Shown here one piece after another: positions 37,076 through 52,000 of a DNA stretch of 64,000 nt. Each line of letters begins with the position of its first letter. Within the stretch, counting starts at the first letter, position 1. A model generated the notes under the pieces. It ran no database searches. It was not told the DNA's origin and was given only the letters and a program-made list of their open reading frames with translations. Made by a program: the position numbers and the translations under genes. Origin of the DNA: Trichopria drosophilae (taxonomy: Eukaryota; Arthropoda; Insecta; Hymenoptera; Diapriidae); contig CM059585.1 in NCBI GenBank assembly GCA_030407085.1, forward strand, positions 5,449,001 through 5,513,000, read 5' to 3'.

Positions 37076-40000
37076 GTAAGTTTTGAAAATCCATTGTTAG
37101 TATTTTAAAAAGGAATTGCAATTTTTAGTCAAATTATTAAAAAATCGAAACTGTTCATTCTTTTGGAGTAAGAACTCACTTTTACAGAGTGGACATTGAG
37201 CCACTCTAGTGAAACAGACAGTTTTCACTCTTCACAAGCAAATCTCAAATTTGTCTCAGGTATAAAACAGTAGACAAAACTAAAATATAGTCGACTCGAT
37301 GATATAATAGTTGACTCAACTATACCATTTTTTCTTCTAATATAATTTTAATATTTTTAATTTCTTTTAAAATTAGAAATAAATATTAAATTAATTAGCC
37401 CCCACACAAGAAGGAAATTTACTTATGTAAACGTCTAGTAATCACTATGCGATGTAATTTAGTTAGTGTTCATTTTCTAGCCACGACTAACATTAACTAT
37501 TAGCCATAACCTTCATATTACATAATTTAGTTAACCGTTACAACTAATTCCTACTTCGAGCTCGATATGTGATATTTTTAAGCAAATATTATTTTTCTAC
37601 ATTTTCAAGAACCACAAATATTTGCCATACTAATAGGAACAGTCTTTAAAAGTTACTCTTCAGTTAGTAGTGATTATTTCCAAAGATTTAAATAAAAGGA
37701 TTGCTTAACTAACAATTTACAATAAGTAATATACAGCAACTTTTTTAATTACGCTTTTGTGCAATTCTACTAAATACTATGTCAACGAGCATTTGATACA
37801 AGTTTCTAGTAATGAATGTTGGGTATTAAGTTCTTTACTAAAAATTGTAAGGTACCGTCTAGAACTGTTAAATAATTCTCGGTACTACTAGTCATCTTCC
37901 ACTTACACCAATCACAACGACTTATTCTCACCAAGTAAATTAGTAATAAACTTGAATGAATAAAAAACGACTTATATACTGCGAAAATTGGATTACCATC
38001 AATTAGTAAGTCTTGTATTGCAAAATAGTACGAAAATACTGATTCATTAGTAAAATTCTACTAATATACAAGTAGATATTGACTTTTCAATTTAGTAGTT
38101 TGCAGAATTAGTAATAAATTAGTAGGTTTTAACTTTTTATTAGCAAAAATTATTACTGACTCATTCGGTGACTCACTTTTCGTTTTATTATTGGTAGTTT
38201 TTAACTAGTCCAAATTTAGAGAGTAATAACAAAGTCGGAAACTAATTAAATTACTAATGATGTGTGCTAGTAAATAATACGATTTCATTAGCAAAATATA
38301 ACTCATTCATTGTAGTAATAAGATTCTTAAAAAGGTAATGTTTTAATTCAAAATAATAGATGCTAACTAATGAATTAGTAGTTTTTTACTTTATTACTAA
38401 TTCAATTAGTCACAGACAGTTCACTATTCAATGGAAGAGTAAACTACTAATGAGTAGTTTTTGACAAATTGAAATTTAGATATATGGATATAAAACTACG
38501 TATTATTCACATTTTTAAACTATTGATTTTAAAAAATTCCCTACATGGACTGTCAGAAAAACTATTTACATACTAAATTTCAACTGTACATCCCAGAAAC
38601 AACTAGTAACTGGCGTTAATATCTACTGTGGTGTAGGATATTTGGTATAGCGAGTTATGCGCACGGCGATACTACCAAATGCTCTAGTAATTATGAATTA
38701 CTATTACTATAATTCAGTGAAAAATAGTTGCTATACAACTTTTTAAGAACAACCAGCGAGGATTGTTATTATAGGAAACATTAGCGATTGAGAGCATTAA
38801 TGTAGTGTAATTACTAAAGAAAACCGTAATAGTTATTGTAATGAAATTTAACTATTAAATCAATAAATCTGAATTTAACATTTTCAGCCATTTTTAGTGA
38901 TTTCGAATTCGCCGCATAGCGGAATCTAAGTAGCAATTATTTGAACTGTCAACTGTGGATAGTTTGTATAAACTTTCTCATGTATTTACTACCGATCGGC
39001 GTAGTAGCTAATATTTACGCTTGAAAAATTTCAACAATGCCCTGTCGATGTTACTAATTATTTTTTACTAATTTATGTAAAATCAAAGTTATTTCTAAGT
39101 CAAAATATAGCCGTGGCTAGAACATTAATAATGACTAACGTAAGTTGCATGGGGACACCAAGGATTTATATATGTAAAATTTCTCCTGGCGTTCGGAGAT
39201 TTTAATGGTTATTTCTAATAAATGCCGACTGCAGACAAGAATGTTCTGATCCATTGAAGTATTTAGAAATACAGTTACTAGTGACAATATAGTTTTACTA
39301 TAATACATAGTTCTACTATATTATATATACAAATTATTATACCGGTTAATCCTTATTAATAGTTGGGATACATGATCAGATAACTTTTAGTATCTTTTAC
39401 AACTATACGTACAATAGAAATTTATTAGAAACTATCTATACCTACTATTCAATTCAAAATATCAGTCTTGATAACATTGTTGGATATTAAAGATATAGTG
39501 ACATTTCGTATTAGTTAATAGTAGTGTCTGCTGGACTTTAATCACGTGTATAGAAAACGACCAAAAATAATTTCTGTGTAATTCTGGCAAACAATTAGCT
39601 ACTCAACATAAAGTAATAGGAATGACATCTAATAATTGACATTAATCAACGATCGTAAACTATTAAAATTATTATTATTTGTGTGGAAATTATTGTAATG
39701 TGATACTAAATACTAATTCTCCATATTGATATTTTGATAGTAACCACTATTGTTTCGGATCACTGTTAATCAAAAGCTGATATTACATTGTCGATCTATT
39801 GAAACGAAATAGTAGTTAATAAATAGCGAAAAGCTACTATTGAGTTTAACAAATTCACTACATGAAGATTCGGAAATACTATTTACATAGTAAATTTCAA
39901 TTGTACTTACAAAAACAAATAGTATCTGGCGTTAATCACTACTATGGCCAGGGATAGTTGCTAGAGCGAGTTACATACACATCTAATAACGCATGTCATG

Positions 40001-43000
40001 AATTACTACTATTATAATTCAGCACACACTAGTTGTTAATAACATTTCGATAAGCAACCAACAAGAATTACTGCTATAGAAAGTAGTTGCTATTGAGAGC
40101 AGTAATATAGTAATTACAGGAGAACACTATACTAGTAATTGCAATGGAATTTAACAATTAAATCAACAGGAACATTTTAATGGAACATTTTAATGGAACA
40201 TTTTAATGGAACATTCTCACCAATCTTCTGTAATTCAAAATTCGCCGCATACCGAAATCGAAGTAGTAATTAGTTTAACTGAAAACTGTAGTTGTGTTTT
40301 ATAAACTTTCCTATGTACTTACTATTGATCCGTATAGTAGCTAATAGTTTCGCTTGAAAACTGTCAACAATGCCCTGTCGATGTTACTAATTATTTTCTA
40401 CTAATTTATATAAAATCAAAGTTATTTCTAAGTCAAAATATAGCAGTGGCTAGAAAAGTGAAAATAACTAATGTAAGTTGCATAGTGATTCACATATGTA
40501 AAATTCCTCCTAGCAAACAAAAATATTCTGATCCTTTAAAGTTACTTTCCATTTACTTAATATAATTTGTTATGCCCAATTATGGCATGACAGGCAATAA
40601 ATAATTATAAACTATTGTTAACCATAAATATACAACACTTGCTATTCTATTTATACAAATACTTTTAGCTAGTACGCTACAATTAGTATTATTATATTAC
40701 TAGTACTTTTTATTGCGAAATGTTAGTCGACATCGAAAAACTATGGTACAACATAACTTATCTCTTATATAGATAAATCTTAGATAAAAAATATAACAGA
40801 AAAATAACTTCTTTCAAGTTCAATTCCCTGCGTTTTTTTAGTAAACAACTATTAGTATTATTTCTAATTCTCTTTACTTTAACATTTTAGCCGGTATCGA
40901 ATCGATATTAAACAATATAATCCGAATAATAACCTGTTTCCAGAGTAACCACAATTATCAGTTCCTACATTGTATAGTTATGAATATTAAAGGTAAAATT
41001 CTTAGTTTAATATTGTTAATTTAATTATTATCAGAATAGTAGTAACAAATTACAAAAATTCATATTTTTCTTTGTCGATTTAACCTTTTTGCTCCTGGTG
41101 TAGTTGCTGATCTAGTGATAATAGTTGCTACTAGGGTTCTGTGGTTGCATTCTTGTTAATTACTATGGAACGAACTTACGTCCTAAGTGAATTTAATTTT
41201 AAAATAATTGGCACATGGCTAATAGTTGACAGTAGTAACTATTAGGTTCTAAATATTACTATAGTAAATATTATTGTCTGCAGTTCGAGAGAAAGTCATC
41301 CATACGAATAGTTGCTCAACACGACAATGTACATCTGACAACTACGACTATTATTCAATAGTTCGAAATAACAACTAGTTAAATTAGAAAAGATAAACAT
41401 ATCCTTCAATTGATGCAAGTTTATTATTCGAAACTACAGATCATTTTTATGTTGTCTATTGTTAAGTGAATGTATATAGTAATTTCTCTTGCCTTCTATA
41501 GTAATTACTACTGGTTCAATTAAATAATCACAATTTTGTTTAACTTTTTTCCTAGTCAATAGTTATTACTTTGGATTGTGATTACTCACAATGTAAAAGT
41601 TAGTTCTCTATGTTCCATTTAATTCGTTTAGTTAATACTATAATAGAAAATAGTGAAAAATAGTGAGCAGTAAACATTTAATGGTGATAGTTTGCTTATC
41701 AAACTTAGTAGCTAATAGTATTTGTCGACCTGGGATATAGCAAGCGTCGGCTGCTTATAGTTAATAATTGTTTCTAATTATTTATTATCTTCCGTGACAT
41801 GATAAGATTCAACAAGTTATACAAACTATTATTCTTTAAAATTAATATAACAACATATAACTGTATTCGGATAACTTACTATGCATCCAGTAACTAGTGA
41901 TATAACAGCCTAGATTAATTTCTCATCAAGTATACACATAATTAAAAGATATAGTGTGAGCGACTATCCCTTCTGACACAAATGTATTCGAGAGTCCTCA
42001 CAACTAAAAAAGACTTGTTTCAACTATAATATAGTTGCTATTACAAAACAATTTTTCCATGATCAAGAACATTTTTTACTCCGAAACTATTTTTATCTAC
42101 ATTTTTTAAAACTATATTGTCTCTAGTAACTATATTTATAAATACTTTAATGGATCAGAATGTTAAATTCCATTGCAATTACTATTATAGTATTCTGCTG
42201 TATTTACTATATTATTGCTCTCAATAGCAACTATTTACTATAACAGAAATTCTCGTTGGTTGCTTATCGAAATGTTATTAACAACTAGTTTGTGCTGAAT
42301 TATAATAGCAGTAATTCATGACCATAGTAGTATTCAACTCCAGTTATTATTTGTTTCTGTAAGTAAACTTGAAATTTACTATGTAAATGGTATTTCTGAA
42401 TTATCATGTACGCAATTTGTTAAAATCGATTGGTCGATAGTAGCTTTTCGCTATTTATTGACTACTGCTTCGTTTCAATAAATCAACAATGTAATATCTG
42501 CTTTTGATTAACATTGATCCGAATCAATAGTGGTTACTATCAAAATATAAAAATGGTAAATTAGTATTTAGTATCACATTACAATAGTTTCCGTACAAAT
42601 CATAATAATCTTAATAGTATACGATAGTCGATTATTGTCTATTATTAGATGTCATTGATGTTCAGTAGTTAATTGTTTGCCAGAATTACACAAAAACTAT
42701 TGTTGGTCGTACTATACGTTTTCTATAGAAGTGATTAAAGTCCAGCAGGCACTATTATTAACTATTAACCAGTGTGAGGTGGCACTATATCTTTAATATG
42801 CAACAATGTTCTTAAGACTGCTATTTTCAATTGAATAGTAGGTATAATAGTTTCTAATAAATTGTTATAGCACGTATAGTTGTAAAGTATACTAAAAGTT
42901 ATTTGATCGTGTATCCTAATTATTAATCAGGATTACAGGCATAATCATTTGTATTAATTATTAATAAAATTAACACCCACTATGGATGAATAGATGTAAC

Positions 43001-46000
43001 GTGGGTCGGATTCTAACTAAATTAGATTACTATAGTAACTGAACATTAACTGTTGGATACAGTTTCTATGAGAATTTCGCATATATTTGTGTTTCTTGGA
43101 AATATAGAAAAATAGTATTTGTTACAAAAAACAAGAATTGTAATTGCAAAGAAATTAGACTATTCAATCGATAACGTTTTATACTTTTCAGTGATTTCAA
43201 AATCGCTGCGTACAGAGCACTACGTAGTAATTAGGTGAAAATGTTAACTATGGATGATTTGTACACATAATACTACTGACTGTCGTGAATAGTTGCAATT
43301 GAGAAATTTCAAGTGTCCGGACGATGTTACTAATTATTTCCTACTGATGAATGTATTATTATGGCTAATAGTTAATGTTAGTAATGGCTAGAATATGAAC
43401 ATTAAGTTACATCGCATCGTGATTACTAGACATTTACATATGTAAATTTTCTCCTGGTGTGCGGAAATATTAATTTAATGGTTATTTCTAATTTTAAAAG
43501 AAATGAAAATTAGTAAAATGTTATTTTGAAGAAAAAATTCTCTATCTCGTAGTTGAGTCTACTATTTTATATTGTAATTTAGTTCTGTCCACTATTTTAT
43601 AGCCAACTAAAATGTATTTTAGTTGTGCCACCTTTTTCCTAGTCACGTCAACTGTGTAATAGTCGCGTCAACTGTATAATAGTTGACTCAACTATTATGT
43701 TCGTAAAGTATACACATATTTTAAGCAGTTGCACACCTAAACAGTTAAGCATCAACTAGTATGACATATGTTCGTATGTATTTAATATTAGTGTGCATAG
43801 TACCTAATAGAACAATGAGAATTAAATGCTAAGAGCAGTACAAAGCAGAACAGTGCTCGTCATTTGTTTATTTAAAGATTGTTTGTTATTTAATGACATT
43901 GTAATTCGTAAATCGCAATTTAATAGTAATTACAATAAATTACATCGTCGAAATACTGAAAACTATTGAAAATATGTCATTCCGAAACTACGTACTTCAG
44001 CAATTCGTTAATTGCATAGTAAAAGTAACTATTTTCGTACTCTGCGGTAACTATACGTTTTGATATATTCGTTTTGATATTCATTAATCGTGAGATAAAA
44101 AGTATCAATCGCAACGAAATTTACTACAACTATTCGTTATTTTATATTAACTGCTACTTATTTCATTATAGTGCGATAATTATGACAACATCAATAGGTA
44201 CTAATACACAATAGTTGTGAATGTAAGTATCAGTAGTAAGAATTCGTTTGCCTTAATATTGGTGGAAGACTGTTAGTATTTTTTCCCCAAAACAATAAAA
44301 GATTGACATATATAGTTGTGATTACCGTAACTATATTATTACTTTAAAAATAGTAATTTTATAGCGTATTTATTAAGAAATATAGTCATACACACTATTA
44401 AAAATGATGCGAATGTATAGTAACTACTATGCAATTTGTATATTCATTTGGTTATGTACTAATTATCACACTAACTTATTACATAAATAAATAGAAAATA
44501 AGTAGTTCGATTATTATTCAATAGATGCTTGTTGATATTTGCTGTTAGCAACTATTCAGTACTATAAGTACAGATGGCAAGTTTACATAAAAATGCATTT
44601 CGATTCTTACGTGTGAAGAAATTAAAATTACTAACATTATGAAACGATTGAAAAATTTAATTCAGCAAACATTAAATTGCATTATAATTTGTAACTATTT
44701 ATATATTCTGTAGTAACAATAATATACTATATTCATTTTAATAGTGACTAATCATGACTTCTAAAATTGAAAAAATAATTATTAATAAATCGTCACAGTT
44801 GTAACTATTAAGTTTTGGGATGTTAATTTTCTAGAGTTACTTTTCATAGTGAATTGTAACTATTCGAAATAGTTACGCTATTAGTTGTGTATATTCGTTT
44901 CAATAGTAACTATTTTTCAATACTAGTTCATTATTGATTAGCTATATTTACTAACTGTTTAAATGAAGACTAATAATATTGAAGAATAGTTAATGATAGC
45001 TGTAACTGTCCGCAACTATTGTTTCCACAATAGGTGAAATTTCAAAAAATTTTAATTTTTTTCTTTATTTTCATTTTTAAATTTATTTTTAGAGACATTT
45101 ATTAACAAAGGAAGAATAATTTAAAAGCGAATGGTATTCGAAGCTATAAAAATGACATTTTAAAATCTGTATTGTGTAAAATGGTATGAAAGTAAAATAC
45201 AAATGCAATAATGACAAGGCGTTTTATCCGACTTCTTCCATATTTCATCCGATATTGTCGTTACGGTAGTCACCGACGTAATATTTTTGCACGGTAATGA
45301 TTATGATGACCGACCCAGTAAGTTTTTGCAATTCGGCTTTATTTGCTTCCTGGAAAAAAATCGTTGATGAATTATTCATAATTACGTCTTTATTGATGTA
45401 ATTTCGAAATAAAGTTTTCGCTTGCGTAATTGTTTTGATATTAATTCATTTATTTATGTATCTTGATCCATATTTCGCTTACTTTTACTTTGTTTGGCAT
45501 ATTCTTTTTTCTTAATTAATTTCTGTTCAAAAACATTTTCTCACGTTACAAAAATACTTGTTAAAGTCATATATAATCATATAGAATTTAAAAAAATGAC
45601 TTGGCTTAATTAATTTGTGTGACGAGTCCCAATAATAATGAAAATAGAAATTGACAAACAAAAAAACTTTTTCAAAAAAACTTTTAATCGTTACGTTTGT
45701 GTCTCGAGAAATTTAGGGCGAAGGCGAAAGTGATGCTCTCGTCAATATTAACTATTCCTTCAATGTAAATTACGTAAGAAATTGTCAAGCAGAAACAAAA
45801 AGTCATTCTATCGGTAAAAGAAAATTACTTTCAAACAGTGACTGTTAGTTTTGTAAAAATATTTTTCTACGTACGTAAACTCTACGTGCCGTCCCGCAGA
45901 ATTAAAAAACTTTGTTTTTCTCATTTCTTGGAGATGTTTTTGTGACACATGAAATTTATTATTTCGAAATGATTAACTGTAGAAATTATGCTGTGCCAAA

Positions 46001-49000
46001 AGTTAACCGAAAAAGAGGTATAGTTGGCACAATTACATTATAGTTAACGCAACTATTTTATAGATGTCATAACTATTTGTAATGGCTGACACAACCATAG
46101 AATTATTGGCTCAACTATAATATAGTTGCCACAACTATCTCGTTTTTCAACTATCACATATGGACGATTTATATAGTTGATACTATATACTACATAGTAT
46201 TTTTTCCGTGTCTCATTTCATTATTAACAGAAAATTTTAGCAACACAAAATTTCAACATTCAGATTATCATCAAATACTATGTAAATAAAGAAAAACAGT
46301 TTTTCGTTAATGTTATTACTGATTACATAAATTCTAAATTCTAAATTATATAATTCTGAATGTAAATTTTCATATGCTGAAAGTCTTCTTATTACTATAT
46401 TTAGTACCAAAAAACGGTTAGGATTAACTATATTATGTTTTTCGTGTCCGCAACAACATGAAAAAGTTGTTACTATCCATATGATATTAGTAATTATGTT
46501 ATAAATTAGTTAATAATATCAAGGTAATAAGTTAGTCGTATTCGAGAAGTATTTAATAGTGATACCCATGTTGTCTAAGCAAGTTACCAATAACTATGGA
46601 CTTAATTTTGTTTATAATAGCAAAAGTAAAGAAACATCGACTATTAGTTTCTACATACAGCGCAGCGTTACTTAATAATATACTTAATAATAATACTTAA
46701 AGCTTAAGTCAAGAATGTAATTTTCTGATTGTAGTCACCAGCAAATTTATAAGTCGTTCGTATGTGATGACAGGGATTATTGATAAACCTTTGCTAAACA
46801 TTAAGTTATGACGTAATTAGTTGCTGTTTGCATACTCTGCCGTATCTATAGTATAATCGCACTAACTGTAATATACAGTATTCATTAAGCATGACTTCAA
46901 AAGTATATGTTATTACTACTATCTAGTCTCATTAGCAACTATGCATTACGACTGCAATTCTCAATTGTTACTTTTTCTAGTGAATTATATCTATTTTTAA
47001 TTTTTAACTTTTGTTTACTCCTCGGCTTCAGTAGTTAGTATTCGTGACTACATATATTGTATGTTGTATGTACACATATATCCTAATAGTAACTGTTCTT
47101 TCGCATAGTAGCCATTATCTACAGTTACTGTATGTTCCGATATACAATAATAATACTGGAGAATAGTTATTATAACCGTAACTATCGGCAACTATCATTA
47201 CTATAACTAGTTCCGGACTAGAACCGACCTCCGTTATTTAATTCTGAATCTTTGTAGTGCCAACTATTATTAATTTTTTCGTACTCTCAAATGCACCAAA
47301 GTAAAAAAATTAATTCGTATTAGTAATTACTTCATAATATTACTTACTACACTAGTTTAGTAGCAATTTTAGTAGCAACTAAAACTATTTTATTTCAAAT
47401 AACAAACGGAACGGAAATGGAATAGTTGTCTACTTATAATGTTCGATAATAGTTGGGTTGACAACATACTTTTCTAGTACGTATTAACATCTAATAGTTA
47501 ATAACAATTAATAACAAACATGTAAATCTTCCGTACAATAAAAGAAACATTTGGAAACTGCTGAGAGTAATTGAAATTTGTACACCAATGATAAAATAAA
47601 TATTGAATTAAATATTGGCCATTTCATTAGTAACAACACAATTCATATTATTATAGTGCCAACTATTGTTAATTTTTCCGTATTGTGACATACAACCTAG
47701 CAAAAAATGTACTAATTATTTCGTATTTGTAATTACTTAATAATATTATACTATCAACATAAGTTATTTGTATCAGGAAATTAATTAATAGTTATTATCA
47801 TATTCAACAGCAAATTCATTAATAGTTGTATCATTATTTCCCACAGTTTACGATATCCTCTACCTGCAACTATTATTGCTAACTTGTTTCAGACTATAGT
47901 ACAGATCGTTATTACTTGAATATTATCTAGTAGTTATACTATTAACATTTTTATTGAAATTAACTAGTAGTTACTAATAATTTACTAGACACTATAGACA
48001 ACTAAATAGTAATTACTGAAAACCAACTAGTTATTATCAGAAATTAAAAAGCAAAAAATAGTTCTGAATAACTTTATTACAGAGAATATTCCTAATATTG
48101 CACGTGTCGAGAACATACTTTTCTAGTACTTATTAACATTTAATAGTTAATAATAATTAATAACAACTATGTAAATCTTCCGTACACTAAAAGAAACATT
48201 TGGAAACTGCTGAGAGTAAATTTGTACACCAATGATAAAATAAATATTGAATTAAATATTGACCATTTCATTAGTAACATCACTATTAATATTATTATGG
48301 TTATTAATAGTTATTAGCCGTAGTTCTCGGAAACTGTTATTTACTAAATATCACCATATTGAACAATTATTTACTCTTGGTAAATTTACGTTGAAACGAT
48401 ACATTAAACAAATTGTTGTTCCGATTAGTATTTAAAAACTGTTATAATAGTATTTGGTGGTAATAGTTGTTACTACTAATGATTTAAATAGTAAAATTGG
48501 GTAGTTTTAAATATCTATAGTTACTTGACAACTACCAGTAACAATGACTGGAGGACAGTTGGTGAATATTAAAATTGCATTAGTTATATCGACGATGTAA
48601 AATTTAATTACATACTAGTAAACTATATTAGCTAACTATGAACAGTATTGTTTGGTATCACAGTAATAAAATTTGTTGTTGAAATTTAACATTCTTTATG
48701 GTAACATGAAAATTTAAGAAGTTCTTTCAAGTCACTGACGACTATTTTTTATAATAGTAATTTTTACTACTGCGTTAGGAAATGCAACTAGTAACTGAAA
48801 CTAAATATTTAAAGAATTGTTTCAAAGAATTGTGAATGATTTTTAGTAACTGTGTTGTTTAAATTTTAATTACTACTGAAATTTATATAGTTAGCGAAAC
48901 GAATAATTAACTACTAATTTAAATAAATTAGCACATATACAATGTTAGTTTTTCAGGAAAAAGTCGTAAGTGTTAATATTTTTAATGTAGAACATATCAA

Positions 49001-52000
49001 ATTTTTGAGAATGAATCGTTTTATGAATTAATAGTATTTAATACTGTTTCTATAATGTTTAGTTAATAATATTAATTTAATCATTGATTTTTGCAACATT
49101 TTTTTTTCGTTTTGCTGATTTTTCGAAATTTTTATTATAAATTTCTATCGAATGTTTATTTTTACAATTTAACTAAATTTTTGCTGGATATAATAGTATA
49201 GGTGAGATTTGAAAGTGTTAAAAGATGCAAATATAAAACAGTATATACAGAAATGTTCGTAATACCTGAATAATATCAAAATTAAGTGAATTTTAGTAAA
49301 TAAATGATTACTGAATATTTCCGCTTGCGATTAAAAAATTCAGTCAGAATGTCAAAATTAAAAAGTACGTTATATTATTGAAGAATAAAAATATTTGAAT
49401 TATAATTACATTATGCTTATTCTTAAAAAATCAAAAAAATTTTCATTGAATTTTAGTTTACATTAAATAATTCTTTTTGTCTTTTTTTTTTGGTTTACGT
49501 GCAAGTGACTTTTCAGTATTATTTAATTTTTATTTTTACAGACGGAAAAGTTCTTTTAAGTAAAAATGTTCAGGAAGGTCAATTTACAAAGTGCTTTTTA
49601 TCTTTGAGATTAACAAAAGACATTGCTTTCATCTCTTTCAATCGATACTTTCGACAGTCCTTTGTAAGCATCTCGGAAAATTGGTTTTGAAATAAGTTAT
49701 TTTTAAAAAAAAGTATTTCAAATTAAATTATGACGATATTAAGTTTAGTAAATATATTTATCTCATGAATTGAGTAATTAATATAAAATAAACATTAGAT
49801 TGTATAAAAAAGTATATACAACTGCTACACTTGTATGCAATTATATATATTCTTTATAAATTGTACCTAAAATTATACCTATGATTATATAGAAGAAGAA
49901 GTACCTATGATTATATAATATAATCCTTTTTTCCGGGTTCGCATAGTTAGTTGACACAGACATTAGTTGTAGATATACTACTATTAAAATACGAACTATC
50001 CTCTTAGAATAATTAGCAATTATCTCGCATTACTATCAAATTATCCACGAATACTTATGCGATTGCTATTTATTAATAACTATATTATATAGAATCTTCT
50101 AAATAAATCTGACTAAAGATATGTAAATTAAAGAGAAACTACACATATTTTGAAGTTCAAAACTATTTTTAAACTATTTTACACGAGTTTAATGTATGTG
50201 TAGCATTTCAGCGATTTTCAGCGAATTTAATTCAGAAACCATTGAGAATTCATAAGAATAAATTTTTCAATTACTCACACATTTCTTGTTGTTACGTACG
50301 AAATTTATTCTTGTGAAGTTTTGATCATTTCTGAACCAATTTCGCTGAAATTTCTGATACATTCATAACGAATGCATAAACTAGCTTTAAAATAGTTAAT
50401 CGTGGTGAATTCTTCCTGAAACATGTTTTTTAATGAAAATATATTGTCGGTTAAAACGAATTTACTATATTCAATAATAGTTATTCAAATGTTCTCTAGT
50501 CATCATATGTAGTTACTATTTGTGTCACTACGTAAACAAATAAATAGTTATTTATTTCCAAAAGTAGTTTGTGTTATCAATAATATTTTACTATAGTAAA
50601 TTACTATAGTATATGTATTCTACTGTATTTCGTACTAGTATAGAGTACTATCTAGTGCCAAGTATTGTTAAGCTTTTCCTATTGTGACATACAACCTAGC
50701 AAAAAATGTACTAATTATTTCGTATTTGTAATTACTTAATAATATTATACTATCAACATAAGTATCAGGAAATTAATTAATAGCTATTATCATAATTCAA
50801 TAGCAAATTCATTAATAGTTGTGTCATTATTTCCCACAGTTTACGATATCCTCTACTATCTGCAACTATTATTGCTAACTTGTTTCAGACTAGTACATAT
50901 CGTTATTCCTTGAATATTATCTAGTAGTTATACTATTAATATTTTTATTGAAATTAACTAGTAGTTACTAATAATTTATTAGACACTATAGACAACTAAA
51001 TAGTAATTACTGAAAACCAACTAGTTATTATCAGAAATTAAAAAGTAACAAATACTTCTGAATAACTTTATTACAGAAAATATTCCTAATATTGAACGTA
51101 GTTCAAAATCTCTGAAAAGAATTTTTAAATAGATTCTAAACATTATTTTTGTATATTTTATGTTTTAATCGCCAAATTACTATTGAGAATGGTGTGTTAG
51201 CAGTTGATAAATTAGAACTAATCATTATGAACTAGTATTACGGCACACGAAATACTATTCCGAAAAAATGGGCAATAATAATCAATACAATTTGTTATAA
51301 AAATAATTAGTAGTAGATAGACACTACTATACCAATCTATTGTGCGACTAATCTTTATTAAGGCATGAAGAAAAAGTTCTTGAGTGGTCCGCTGATAAAT
51401 TTCGAATTTAGCCTAAAATCTGTATCAATTTTTTAAAATTTTAGTGTAAGTCAAGATTAATACAATATCTACAGACAGTCTCCTAATAAAAAAATACTAA
51501 CGAAATAAATTGAGAATTCAACTAGCATTTTCGCAAACAGGAATAATTTTTACTTATTTCTAAAATTGTGAGAAAATTCTCGATTAATTCCATAGAGATT
51601 CTTTAGGATTTCTTATAAACTATTTAGAATTATGTTTTCAAAATTCGGCTTCTGCCAAATTGATTTGTACGTTTTTAATTTACGGTTTTTAACGTAAATT
51701 CCTATCTTGTCCGCAAACACTTTAAGACCACTTAAAGCTAATTCTCAAGCAATTAGAATTATCTCCGAATAATTCGAAATAGTGGATTATTAGTAAACAA
51801 ATATGTTAATATAATATTTTTAAAAAATTGTTATTAAAAATGAAGGAAGCATAGTCTTAAGAAATTTCAAATTAATTTTGGGAAGTAGTCTTAAATCCTT
51901 TTGATACAAAATCGTACGAAAATACAAGAAAGTGTTTTTAGAAACGAATTTGGTTAAAAAGATGATCCATAAAGTAAAAAAATCGAAAACGAAAGTAGCT

